Assembly: GCF_011682065.1 (NCBI RefSeq)
Contig: NZ_VUYU01000024.1
Coordinates: forward strand, 1-64,000
Direction of reading: 5' to 3'
DNA length: 64,000 bases
Origin: Massilia rubra
GTDB lineage: Bacteria > Pseudomonadota > Gammaproteobacteria > Burkholderiales > Burkholderiaceae_D
The notes under the pieces are model-generated. The model was not told where the DNA came from. It saw nothing but the letters and a program-made list of their open reading frames with translations, and made no database searches. This document shows, piece after piece, positions 21,492 through 29,743 of this stretch. Both the position numbers and the translations under genes were made by a program. Positions within the stretch are counted from its first letter, which is position 1. Each line of letters begins with the position of its first letter.

Positions 21492-21682
21492 GGAGACCTC
21501 TCAAGTTTCCGGTGGACAACTGTCGATTCTATGCCTCGGATTGATCCATGTCGAACTATTCGCAGATAGGCGTTGCTTTTTAAGTGTCTGCCGACCAACT
21601 CTTAGTTTCGCCTGAAAAGGCTATGTTTGCGCGGAAACGCAATGGTATAGTTCAGTCCCGATAATTTCCATTAAGAAACTAT

Positions 21683-22123
21683 ATGTTTTCCAGACTGGCC
21701 AGCGTTTCCCTTGCCCTGTTCGCCTTGAGCGGCTGCGCGATCCATCAAACCGTCAAGCCTGTCGAGCGGCTCGACAGCAAAACCGTGTGCATCGTCCAGA
21801 ACGGCAACGTGCGTGCGACCTTCCTCGACGCCTTCGAGCGCGCGCTGAGCAACAAGGGTTACGAGGTCAAGCGCCTCGAGGCCGACGCCTCGCTGATCGC
21901 GTGCCCGGTCACCTCGACCTACACGGCGAGCTGGCGCTGGGACCTGGCGATGTACATGTCGTATGCCGACATCGTCGTCTACAAGAACGGCAAGCCCTCC
22001 GGCAAAGCCACCTACGACGCCACGCGCGGCGGCGGCAATATGGGCAAGTTCATCGGTGCGGAAAAGAAGATCACCGAGCTGGTCGACCAGCTGTTCCCGA
22101 TTACGGCGGGATCGGGATCGTGA
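21683..22123 (+). CDS. small lipoprotein, Sbal_3080-like family
   Basis: This 146-residue protein has a lipoprotein signal peptide with lipobox LSGC (Cys17), then a compact domain with KTVCIVQNGNVRATFLDAFERAL and a central YTASWRWDLAMYMSYADIVVY segment. This resembles the Sbal_3080 family of uncharacterised lipoproteins. No enzyme motif is visible. It is transcribed toward the end of the aryl-polyene operon (convergent), with a hairpin between. The family name comes from remembered resemblance; function is unknown. Confidence 0.75.
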   Translation: MFSRLASVSLALFALSGCAIHQTVKPVERLDSKTVCIVQNGNVRATFLDAFERALSNKGYEVKRLEADASLIACPVTSTYTASWRWDLAMYMSYADIVVYKNGKPSGKATYDATRGGGNMGKFIGAEKKITELVDQLFPITAGSGS

Positions 22124-22129
22124 TTGAGC

Positions 22130-22157
22130 GCGCGGCCTGGCCGGCGGGCCGCGCTTT
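22130..22157 (+). terminator. hairpin between the lipoprotein and aryl-polyene operon ends
   Basis: A perfect 8-base-pair GC stem (GCGCGGCC/GGCCGCGC, 9-base loop) is followed by TTT on the plus strand. It lies just after the lipoprotein stop and before the convergent operon end, so it may stop both transcripts. The T run is short. Confidence 0.5.
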
Positions 22158-22177
22158 GGCCGGCGTCGTGCTCCGGT

Positions 22178-23407
22178 TTAGCCAAACCGCTTGAAAATGA
22201 GCGAAGTGTTAATGCCGCCGAAGGCAAAATTGTTGGTCATGATGTAGTCGGTGTCGATGCGCCGACCCTCGCCGTGGATGTAGTCGAGCGGCGCGCAGCG
22301 CGGGTCCACCTGCTCCAGGTTGATGGTCGGCGCAAACCAGCCCTCGCGCATCATCTCGATGCTGATCCACGCTTCCAGCGCGCCGCACGCACCCAAGGTG
22401 TGGCCCATGTAGCTTTTCAGTGAACTAATCGGCACGCCCGCGCCGAACATGGCGTTCGTGGCGTGCGATTCGGCGATGTCGCCCTGCTCGGTGGCGGTGC
22501 CGTGCGCGTTGATGTAGCCGATCGCGCCGGGCGCCAGGTCGGCATCGGCCAAGGCCAGCTCCATCGCAATCTTCATCGTCGCCGCATTCGGCTGGGTCAC
22601 GTGGCAGCCGTCGCTGTTGGTGCCGAAGCCGACCAGCTCCGCGTGGATGGTGGCGCCGCGCGCAAGCGCATGCTCCATCTCTTCCAGGATCAGGCAACCG
22701 GCGCCCTCCCCGATCACCAAACCGTCGCGCGCGCCGTCGAACGGACGCGGGGTCTCGCCCGGCGTATCGTTGCGGGTACTGGTGGCGAACAGGGTGTCGA
22801 ACACCGCCGCTTCGGTGGCGCACAGCTCCTCGGCGCCGCCGGCGACCATGGCCGTTTGCTGGCCGTTGCGGATCGCTTCATACGCGTAGCCGATGCCCTG
22901 GCTGCCCGAGGTGCAGGCCGACGAAGTGGTGATCACGCGCCCGGTCAAACCGAAAAACACGCCGATGTTGACCGGCGCCGTATGCGCCATCATCTTGATG
23001 TAGGTGGTGGCGTTGATGCCGCGCGTGCTGCGCTCTTCCATCATGCGGCCAAAGTCGCCGATCGCGCTCGGGGTGCCGGCGGACGAACCGAAGGACACGC
23101 CCATGCGACCGCTTTTAAGCAGTGGATGCTCGAGCAGGCCGGCGTGTGCCAGCGCCATCTCGCTGGCGCGCGTGGCCATCAGCGCCACCCGTCCCATGCT
23201 GCGGATGGCTTTGCGGTGAAAGCGCTCGCCCAGTTCGAACGGGGCGGCCGGCGCCCCCAGCTTGGTGTTCAGGCCTTCGTAGTCGGCCCAATCAGCCATT
23301 GGCACGATGGCGTTGCGGTATTCGCCCAGGCGCGTGCGGATCGCGGCCCAGTCGTTGCCCAGGGGGCTGATGCCGGCCATGCCGGTGACGACGACGCGGC
23401 GTGTCAT
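22178..23407 (-). CDS. aryl-polyene beta-ketoacyl-ACP synthase (FabF-like), KS 1
   Basis: This 409-residue thiolase-fold ketosynthase has an intact catalytic triad: Cys165 in SSACTSGSQG, His in NAHGTATEQGD and His in MGHTLGACGALEAW. The start MTRRVVVTGMAGISPLG is the standard FabF N-terminus. It would condense malonyl-ACP with the growing polyene. It is the last gene of the operon, with its start overlapping the ketoreductase stop (ATGA). It resembles the ApeO-type ketosynthases of characterised aryl-polyene clusters. Confidence 0.93.
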   Translation of the reverse strand: MTRRVVVTGMAGISPLGNDWAAIRTRLGEYRNAIVPMADWADYEGLNTKLGAPAAPFELGERFHRKAIRSMGRVALMATRASEMALAHAGLLEHPLLKSGRMGVSFGSSAGTPSAIGDFGRMMEERSTRGINATTYIKMMAHTAPVNIGVFFGLTGRVITTSSACTSGSQGIGYAYEAIRNGQQTAMVAGGAEELCATEAAVFDTLFATSTRNDTPGETPRPFDGARDGLVIGEGAGCLILEEMEHALARGATIHAELVGFGTNSDGCHVTQPNAATMKIAMELALADADLAPGAIGYINAHGTATEQGDIAESHATNAMFGAGVPISSLKSYMGHTLGACGALEAWISIEMMREGWFAPTINLEQVDPRCAPLDYIHGEGRRIDTDYIMTNNFAFGGINTSLIFKRFG

Positions 23408-24147
23408 ACCATGCCTCCGTTGACCGAAATAACCTGGCGCGTGATGTAGGACGCGTCGGCGCCGACCAGGAAACTGACCGCCGCCGCCACTTCCTCGGGT
23501 TTGCCGACCCGTTTGGCGGGAATCATCTTGAGCGCTTCTTCCAGCGGCACGTCGCTGATCATGTCGGTCTCGATCAGGCCGGGCGCCACGCAGTTGACGG
23601 TGATCGCGCGCTTGGCCAGTTCGATCGCCAGCGCCTTGGTGGCGCCGATGATGCCGGCCTTGGCGGCGCTGTAATTGACCTGCCCGCGATTGCCCGCCAG
23701 GCCCGACACCGACGCCATGGTGACGATGCGGCCGGGTTTGCGGCGCTGGACCATCGGCATGACCAGGGGATTGAGCACGTTGTAGAAGCCATCGAGATTG
23801 GTCTTCAAGACGATATCCCAATCCTCGCCGCTCATGGCCGGGAAGGCATTGTCGCGCGCCACGCCGGCGTTGCACACCACGCCGTAGTAGCAGCCATGCT
23901 GTTCGATGTCGGCCAGCAGCGCGGCAGCGGTCGCGTCGCGCTCGCCGATATCGAACTGCAGCACGCGCGCATGGCGCCCCATCGCTTCGATCTCGCACGC
24001 GACCGCGTCGGCCTCGGCGCGCTGGCTGCGACAATGGACGACAATATCGTAGCCGTCGCGCGCCAGGCGCAGCGCAATGGCCTTGCCGATGCCGCGCGAC
24101 GAACCCGTCACCAATACTGTCTCGTTGATACTGCTCTGGCTACTCAT
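23404..24147 (-). CDS. 3-ketoacyl-ACP reductase (FabG-like)
   Basis: This 247-residue short-chain dehydrogenase has the NADPH motif TGSSRGIG (14-21), CNAGVARD, catalytic Ser146 and Tyr159-x3-Lys163 (YSAAK), and PGLIETDM downstream. It would reduce the 3-keto group at each elongation cycle. It overlaps the dehydratase by one base (TAATG) and the ketosynthase by four, so its expression is coupled to both. It corresponds to ApeQ-type reductases. Confidence 0.94.
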   Translation of the reverse strand: MSSQSSINETVLVTGSSRGIGKAIALRLARDGYDIVVHCRSQRAEADAVACEIEAMGRHARVLQFDIGERDATAAALLADIEQHGCYYGVVCNAGVARDNAFPAMSGEDWDIVLKTNLDGFYNVLNPLVMPMVQRRKPGRIVTMASVSGLAGNRGQVNYSAAKAGIIGATKALAIELAKRAITVNCVAPGLIETDMISDVPLEEALKMIPAKRVGKPEEVAAAVSFLVGADASYITRQVISVNGGMV

Positions 24148-24623
24148 TAAAAACTCCGCTGCAAAAATTCGTTAACATTATCGGGCTGGAAGACCGTGAT
24201 GGTGGCGTTGGCCAGGTTGGCCGCGCTGGCGCCATCGTCGATGCGGCAGTCGAACGCGCCCAGGCCGTTCTCGCCCTGCAGCACGTGCTGGACATGCACA
24301 TGCAGCACGCTACCCAGGGTGAACAAGGGCACATTGGCCTGGTAGCGACGCGCGCCGAGCAAAAAGCCCACGCGCACCGCGTCGCCGCGCAGGCGCGCCA
24401 GAAAGCCGGCGTGGGCGGCGATGGCCTGCGCCATGTATTCGATGCCGACCCACGAGCCGACGCCCGGCTCGGCGCCTTCCGCGTCGAAAAACACGCTGTG
24501 CTGGCCGATGGTCACTTCCGCGCACAAGGTACTGGTGCCGGCCGTGAGCACGCGGTCGAGGAACACCATCTCGCCTTCATGCGGGACCAGCGCGCGGATG
24601 TCGGGAAAGCTGTCGCTGTTCAT
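24147..24623 (-). CDS. aryl-polyene 3-hydroxyacyl-ACP dehydratase (ApeP-like hotdog)
   Basis: This 158-residue protein has the hotdog dehydratase signature: LVPHEGEMVFLDRV with His15 in place of the FabZ/FabA His, and the central helix GIEYMAQAIAAHAG with the Glu expected as the second catalytic residue. Members of this group dehydrate 3-hydroxyacyl-ACP to the trans-enoyl form, which is left unreduced to build the conjugated polyene. No enoyl reductase gene is present in the operon, which agrees with a polyene product. Confidence 0.88.
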   Translation of the reverse strand: MNSDSFPDIRALVPHEGEMVFLDRVLTAGTSTLCAEVTIGQHSVFFDAEGAEPGVGSWVGIEYMAQAIAAHAGFLARLRGDAVRVGFLLGARRYQANVPLFTLGSVLHVHVQHVLQGENGLGAFDCRIDDGASAANLANATITVFQPDNVNEFLQRSF

Positions 24624-25801
24624 TGGGTCCGTCCCAGGATCAAGGTGGCGTTCGAGCCGCCGAAGGCGAACGAGTTACTCAGCGCCCAGTTGAGCGGGCG
24701 ACCGAGGCGCGCGCCGGGCGCCGCCACGTTCAGGACCGGCAGCGCCGGGTCGGGCACGCCGTCCCACAACTGCGGCGGCAGCAGGCCTTCCGGATTGTCA
24801 ATCTGCATGGCCAGCCAGATCAGCGCCGCTTCCAGCGCGGCCGCCGCGCCCAGCGCGTGACCGGTAAAACCCTTGGTCGAACTGACCGGCACCGCTGGCC
24901 CGAACAGGTCGTGCACCACGCGCGACTCCATCGCATCGTTCTGGATGGTGGCGGTGCCGTGCAGGTTGATGTAGTCGATCTGCGCGGCGTCGATGCCCGC
25001 CCGCCCGAGCGCTTCGGCGATCGCCAGGCGTGCGCCGCTGCCGGCCGGATCGGGGGCGGACATGTGATGGCCGTCGGAAGCTTCGCCCCAGCCGCACAGG
25101 GCGACCGCGGCCGGCTCGCGCGTCATCAGGAACAGGGCCGCGCCCTCGCCGATGTTGATGCCGGCGCGGTTCGCGCTCAGCGGGTTGCAGCGCGTCGCGC
25201 TGACCGATTCGAGCGCCGAAAAACCGGCGACCGTAAAGCCGCACAAGGTGTCGACACCGCCGGTGACGACGGCATCGCACAGGCCCATGCGGATCAGGCG
25301 CGCGGCGCTGGCCATGGCCTTGGCGCCGGACGCGCAGGCGCTCGAATGGGCGTAGGCCGGGCCGGTGGTGCCCAGTTCGTGCGCCAGCATGGATGCGGGG
25401 GAGCCCATCTCCTGCTGCGCATAATGAAAATCGGCCGGCAGCGCGGCGCCCGCAAAATGCGCCCGCAGCGCCGCTTCGGTTTCGGCGATGCCGGACGTGC
25501 TGGTGCCGATCACGATGCCGACCCGGTCGGCGCCGTAGCGCGCCACGGCGGCATCGACGGCCGGGCGGATTTGCGCCAGCGCGGCCAGCGCCAGCCGGTT
25601 GTTGCGGCTGCGCTGGCCGAGCGGGAGCGCGGCGGCGTCGGGCAGCTCGCCAAGCACGCGCCCGAGCGGCAGTTCGCGCCCCGGCGACCAGGCGTCGGTC
25701 GGGGCGATGCCGCTCTCGCCGGCGTACAGGCGGCGCTTGATCTCTTGATGCGAGTCGCCCAGCGCGCACACGATCCCGCATTCGTTCAGAAAGAGCTTCA
25801 T
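24620..25801 (-). CDS. aryl-polyene beta-ketoacyl-ACP synthase, KS 2
   Basis: This 393-residue ketosynthase has Cys156 in SSACASGAKAM, His in NLHGTATIQND and His in FTGHALGAAAALEA, so the triad looks intact. The protein is shorter and more divergent at the N-terminus (MKLFLNECGIVCALGD) than KS 1. In characterised aryl-polyene systems two FabF-type subunits form a heterodimer with one acting as chain-length factor; here both keep the Cys, so which one is catalytic cannot be told from sequence. It is 4 bases downstream of the DUF3261 gene. Confidence 0.92.
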   Translation of the reverse strand: MKLFLNECGIVCALGDSHQEIKRRLYAGESGIAPTDAWSPGRELPLGRVLGELPDAAALPLGQRSRNNRLALAALAQIRPAVDAAVARYGADRVGIVIGTSTSGIAETEAALRAHFAGAALPADFHYAQQEMGSPASMLAHELGTTGPAYAHSSACASGAKAMASAARLIRMGLCDAVVTGGVDTLCGFTVAGFSALESVSATRCNPLSANRAGINIGEGAALFLMTREPAAVALCGWGEASDGHHMSAPDPAGSGARLAIAEALGRAGIDAAQIDYINLHGTATIQNDAMESRVVHDLFGPAVPVSSTKGFTGHALGAAAALEAALIWLAMQIDNPEGLLPPQLWDGVPDPALPVLNVAAPGARLGRPLNWALSNSFAFGGSNATLILGRTQ

Positions 25802-25805
25802 ATTC

Positions 25806-26357
25806 TTAAGGCGCCGACTCGATGGTCAGGCGGTAATCGTAACGCAGGTTGTCGAGGATCACAGTGCCGCTCCAGCGCGGCATCTGCGTGTAGGTAATCG
25901 TGGCCACCACCGCGCCATCGAGGTAAAGGGTGCGGGAGAGGCCGGCGTCTTCGATGCGCCAGCCCTGCGGCAGGCTGCGCGCAATCGCCTCGGCCGGCCA
26001 CAGGGTCAGCTGCATGTCTTCCAGCACGTCGTCGGCGCGCACCTGCTTGGGCAGCATCATGTGGCGCCACGAGCTCAGTTCCTTGCCGTCGTAGTTCAGG
26101 CTCAAAACGCGCTGGCCAAAGGCCAGGCCGACCATCTGCACCTGCTGCGGATCGACTTCGACGGCGGCATCGAGTTCGTCGATGCGGCCCTTGCGCTCGA
26201 CCTTCAGGTGCTGCTGCACGCTGATGCTTGCCTCCAGCGCTTGCGGCGCCAGCTTGATGCCCAGGCGCGCGAGCGGTGCCGGCGGCGTGCTACAGGCGCC
26301 CAGCAGCGTGGCGGCCAGCAGGGCCGGCAGGGCTGGGGAAAGGCGGGAGTTACGCAT
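25806..26357 (-). CDS. DUF3261 lipoprotein of the aryl-polyene operon
   Basis: This 183-residue protein has a lipoprotein signal peptide with lipobox LGAC near residue 21, followed by a beta-rich domain with the DUF3261 pattern (LSLNYDGKELSSWRHMMLP, WPAEAIARSLP and the closing YDYRLTIE). DUF3261 lipoproteins are regular members of aryl-polyene clusters, where they are proposed to help localise the lipid product at the outer membrane. It overlaps the MMPL gene by 8 bases. Confidence 0.85.
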   Translation of the reverse strand: MRNSRLSPALPALLAATLLGACSTPPAPLARLGIKLAPQALEASISVQQHLKVERKGRIDELDAAVEVDPQQVQMVGLAFGQRVLSLNYDGKELSSWRHMMLPKQVRADDVLEDMQLTLWPAEAIARSLPQGWRIEDAGLSRTLYLDGAVVATITYTQMPRWSGTVILDNLRYDYRLTIESAP

Positions 26358-28713
26358 GGTTCTTGTCCTCGGTGTTCGTGAAACAGGGGACCAGCAGCCA
26401 CGCGAGCGCGGTCCCGATCAACATCGTCAGTCCGAACGCTTGCAGCGCCGGGGTGCGGCTCAGGCCAAGCAGGCCGAAAGACAAAATCGTATTCGCAGCC
26501 GACAGGCCCACCGCCAGCCACGGCGTGCTGTCGCGCCGGTCCGGGTGCTCCTGCATGAAGATGCCGTAATCGACGCCCACCCCCAGGAGCAGCATCAGCG
26601 CGAGCACGTGGAACAGTTGCAGCGACTGGCCGGCCAGTCCCAGCACGCCCAGGGTGGCGATGCTTGCCAGCGCGGTCGGCGCCACCACGCGCCAGGCGTT
26701 GCCGCGATAGCGCGGGTACAGCAGCACCAGCACCACCGCGTAGGCGGCCAGCACGACCCAGCCCATGTACTGCCGGTAGCGGCCCAGCACCGATGAAATC
26801 TCGGCGACCTTGTCGACCCACTGCACGCCTTCCATGCCCTCGCCCGCCGAACGCAGTTCGGGCAGCGCGGCCATGCTCATGCCGCGCAGCGCGACGATGC
26901 TGGCGTGGACGCCGTCGATCTGGCCCAGCCACAGGTGGCGCCATGGCTCGCTCGGCGGCGTCTTGAGGAATTCCTCGGGCGTGAGCGGCGTGCGCGGCGC
27001 CATCAGGTGCGCGCGCGTGGCGGCGACCCAGGCGCTGTCTTCATCGATCGCCTTGGCCAGCGCGTCGAGCGGGCCGCCGGGCGCGAGCAGTTTGGCATCG
27101 ACCAGGGCGCGCCGTTCGACCTGCGTGCGGGTCGACGGCACCCAGTTCGACATGGCCTGGTAGCCGCCGATGCGCTTGGCCGCGACCAGCGGATCGAGGC
27201 GGCGCTTGAGTGCTTCTTCGCGCTGCAGCACGATTTCGGCGCTGGCGCCGCGTACCAGGAAATACTGCACCGGCGTCGGCGCATCGAGCAATTTGCCCAG
27301 TTTGATCTGGTCGTCGATCAGGTGCTTGGGCGGCGTTTGCAGCGAGCGGATATCGTCATTGACGCCCAGGCGCGACCAGCCGAAACCGGCCAGCAGCACG
27401 AATAAGGCTGCGATGGCGAAGGTCGGCGCGTTCAGGCGCGCGCGCGGCCAGCGGCCCAGCGCCGCGCCGTAGTGGCGCGCCAGCGAGCCGGTTTTCAGGG
27501 TGCCGCCGGAAACGAGCAGCGGGAACCAGCAGGTCACCGTCAGCCAGGCGAACACCAGGCCCACGGCGGAAAACACGGCCATGTGCCGCAGGCCGGGGAA
27601 CGGCGTGAAACCGAGGCCCGTGTAGCCGATCACCGCCGCCAGCAAGGTCAGGCACAGTCCCGGCAGCAGGCGTTTGAGCAGGCGCACCGAATTCTCGTCC
27701 GGATCGGCGCTCAGGCGGTTGCACAGGTAGTAGATGCCGTAATCCTGGGCCACGCCGATCAGGCTTGCCCCAAAAACGAGCGTGAGCAGGTGGATGCGGC
27801 CGAACAGCAGCCAGCACACCGACAGCGAACCGAGAAAACCGATTCCGATCGACAGCAGCACCAGCGCGATCGGACGCAGCGAGCGAAAAGTAAACCACGT
27901 CAGCAGCACGATGCCGGCCAGCGAGCCGACGCCGATGGTCGACATTTCGCCTTCGGCCTGGTGGCTGGCGGCGGCGGCATGCAGCACCACGCCGGCCGTG
28001 ATCACGCGCGCCTGCGGGGCGGCCTTGAGCGCGGCCTGCTTGGCCTGTTCGAGCAGCGGCACCACGGTTTGCTGGGCCGTCATCGAAAATGCCGGGGCAC
28101 GCATGGTCAGCGGCATGAGCACGTATTGACGTTCGGCGTCGGCCACGAACAGCTTGTCGTCGCGTGGACGCACCGGCGTTTCTTGCGCGCGTTCCTGGAC
28201 CCAGCCGGTGAACAGGCCGAACGGATCGTCGCGGAAAGCGCCCAGCTTCGGGCCTGAGAAAGCGGTGTACAGTTTTGCCAGCGCCGCCTCGGTCCAGAAT
28301 TGTGGGCTCTCGTTGCGCAGCTGCGCTTCCTGCGGCGCCGTCAGCAATGCCACGCTATGCTTCTGGAATGGCGCCAGCCAGTCGCCCTGGGTTTCGTCGG
28401 ACAATTTGACCGCTTCCAGCACGCCGGGCCTGCTGGCCAATACGGCGTTGTAGGCGTCGGCGGCGCGCCTGGCGTCGTTCCAGTCGGCGGCGCCGACCAG
28501 CACGATCACGCGCTGCTGCGCCGCGTCCACCATGTGGGTGAACGACTCCTGCAGCACCCGATCGCGCTCCTGCACCGGCAGCAAGGCCAGGATATCGGTG
28601 TCCGGCACGATGCGCTGGACCATCCACAGGTAGGCGTTATGCCCCAGCAGGGCGCACACCACCACGGCCCAGATCCAGGCCAGCCACTTGTGCCGCTTTA
28701 CTTCCATGTTCAC
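26350..28713 (-). CDS. MMPL/RND-family lipid exporter of the aryl-polyene operon
   Basis: This 787-residue protein has an N-terminal membrane helix (about 10-30) and a periplasmic domain. A block of membrane helices follows (starting GVGSLAGIVLLTWFTF), then a second periplasmic domain and a final helix block (from MGWVVLAAYAVVLVLLY). This is the two-fold repeat of MMPL/RND transporters. Conserved Asp-Tyr-Gly segments occur in both halves (VAQDYGIYY and GVGVDYGIF), likely for proton coupling. It probably moves the lipid-anchored aryl polyene from the inner membrane. Confidence 0.92.
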   Translation of the reverse strand: MNMEVKRHKWLAWIWAVVVCALLGHNAYLWMVQRIVPDTDILALLPVQERDRVLQESFTHMVDAAQQRVIVLVGAADWNDARRAADAYNAVLASRPGVLEAVKLSDETQGDWLAPFQKHSVALLTAPQEAQLRNESPQFWTEAALAKLYTAFSGPKLGAFRDDPFGLFTGWVQERAQETPVRPRDDKLFVADAERQYVLMPLTMRAPAFSMTAQQTVVPLLEQAKQAALKAAPQARVITAGVVLHAAAASHQAEGEMSTIGVGSLAGIVLLTWFTFRSLRPIALVLLSIGIGFLGSLSVCWLLFGRIHLLTLVFGASLIGVAQDYGIYYLCNRLSADPDENSVRLLKRLLPGLCLTLLAAVIGYTGLGFTPFPGLRHMAVFSAVGLVFAWLTVTCWFPLLVSGGTLKTGSLARHYGAALGRWPRARLNAPTFAIAALFVLLAGFGWSRLGVNDDIRSLQTPPKHLIDDQIKLGKLLDAPTPVQYFLVRGASAEIVLQREEALKRRLDPLVAAKRIGGYQAMSNWVPSTRTQVERRALVDAKLLAPGGPLDALAKAIDEDSAWVAATRAHLMAPRTPLTPEEFLKTPPSEPWRHLWLGQIDGVHASIVALRGMSMAALPELRSAGEGMEGVQWVDKVAEISSVLGRYRQYMGWVVLAAYAVVLVLLYPRYRGNAWRVVAPTALASIATLGVLGLAGQSLQLFHVLALMLLLGVGVDYGIFMQEHPDRRDSTPWLAVGLSAANTILSFGLLGLSRTPALQAFGLTMLIGTALAWLLVPCFTNTEDKNHA

Positions 28714-29312
28714 AGCAGCGCCGCCTCATCAAGCGTGATTGCGCCCTCGCCTGTTTTGATTTCGGAGAAAACGATCAAGGTTTTGTCGCCCGATGCCTCC
28801 GCAATCTGGATGTTCTTCACGTAGGCGCCGCCGTCGAGCGAGATGGCGCCGATGGCCTTGGCCAGCGCCGGCTGGCGCGCCTTGAGCGCCACTTGCCAGG
28901 CGCCGCCGTCGACGCTGCCATCGACTTCGAACAGGGTCTCGAGCTGGCCCAGGTCGCCCGAGAGCAGCGAGAACAGCACGCTGTTAATCATGCGTACGGT
29001 CGGCTCCTGCTTCGCTTCGAGGCGCATCGCCACGCGCTCGCCCTGGAAGCTGACGATTTCGTCGCGCGTCAGGCGCAGGGTGTTCGGGAATGGCTTCAAG
29101 GTGCGCCACAGCACGCCCTTGCCGGCGACGACGCAAAAGCGGCCGTTCGACGCGAGCGGCTTTTTCATGCCGGCCAGGTGCTTGGTCTGGTCGAAGCGGC
29201 CGCACAGCATGCTCGGCTTGGCCAGCAGCGCCTGGATTTTGGCGATCGGCGCGGCGGCGTTGGCGGCTGCGCAGGAGGCGGCGATGGCGAATGCCAGGAT
29301 CAGGCGTTTCAT
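28710..29312 (-). CDS. LolA-like periplasmic carrier protein
   Basis: This 200-residue protein has a signal peptide (about 1-19, ending ANA) and a LolA-related fold: GRFDQTKHLAGMKKPLASNGRFC, GVLWRTLKPFPNTL and the ALKARQPALAKAIGAISLDG region. It is not a lipoprotein itself. Such proteins accompany MMPL exporters in aryl-polyene clusters and probably ferry the lipid across the periplasm. Start and stop overlap both neighbours by 4 bases. The main cellular LolA would be encoded elsewhere. Confidence 0.88.
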   Translation of the reverse strand: MKRLILAFAIAASCAAANAAAPIAKIQALLAKPSMLCGRFDQTKHLAGMKKPLASNGRFCVVAGKGVLWRTLKPFPNTLRLTRDEIVSFQGERVAMRLEAKQEPTVRMINSVLFSLLSGDLGQLETLFEVDGSVDGGAWQVALKARQPALAKAIGAISLDGGAYVKNIQIAEASGDKTLIVFSEIKTGEGAITLDEAALL

Positions 29313-29743
29313 GCGGGTGTGACTCCTAGTTTTTCAAACAGCACGGGCGGCGACATGAAACACATCTCGCCGCTGGCGATATCGACCGCCACCTGGGTGG
29401 TGCTGGCGCGGTTCAGGCGCTTGCCGCTGGCCGCGTCGGTGATCAGGTAATCGATCTTGAGGCGGTTTTCGTATTCGACGATTTCGGCGCGCAGGGTCAG
29501 GCGCTGGCCGAACACGGCCGGCCCGATGTAGCGCAGGTTCATGTCGATCACCGGCCAGGCGAAGCCGGACGCCTTCATCTGCTCGTAGTTGTAGCCGATC
29601 TTGTCGAGCAGCGCGCAACGCGCCACTTCGAGGTACTTGACGTAGTTACCGTGCCAGACGATCTGCATCGGGTCCAGGTCGAAGAACTGGACCTGCATCC
29701 CGGTCTCGGCGAACCAGCGGCTCGGCGGCGCGCCCCTACGCAT
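29309..29743 (-). CDS. 4HBT-type acyl thioesterase
   Basis: This 144-residue hotdog protein has the 4-hydroxybenzoyl-CoA thioesterase pattern FDLDPMQIVWHGNYVKYLEVAR, with the catalytic Asp at residue 22 or 24, and the FAWPVIDMNLRYIGPA strand. It would release or proof-read acyl chains on ACP/CoA, or free the finished aryl-polyene acid. Its start (with a GGAG site 7 bases upstream) overlaps the ammonia-lyase stop by 8 bases. Confidence 0.88.
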   Translation of the reverse strand: MRRGAPPSRWFAETGMQVQFFDLDPMQIVWHGNYVKYLEVARCALLDKIGYNYEQMKASGFAWPVIDMNLRYIGPAVFGQRLTLRAEIVEYENRLKIDYLITDAASGKRLNRASTTQVAVDIASGEMCFMSPPVLFEKLGVTPA

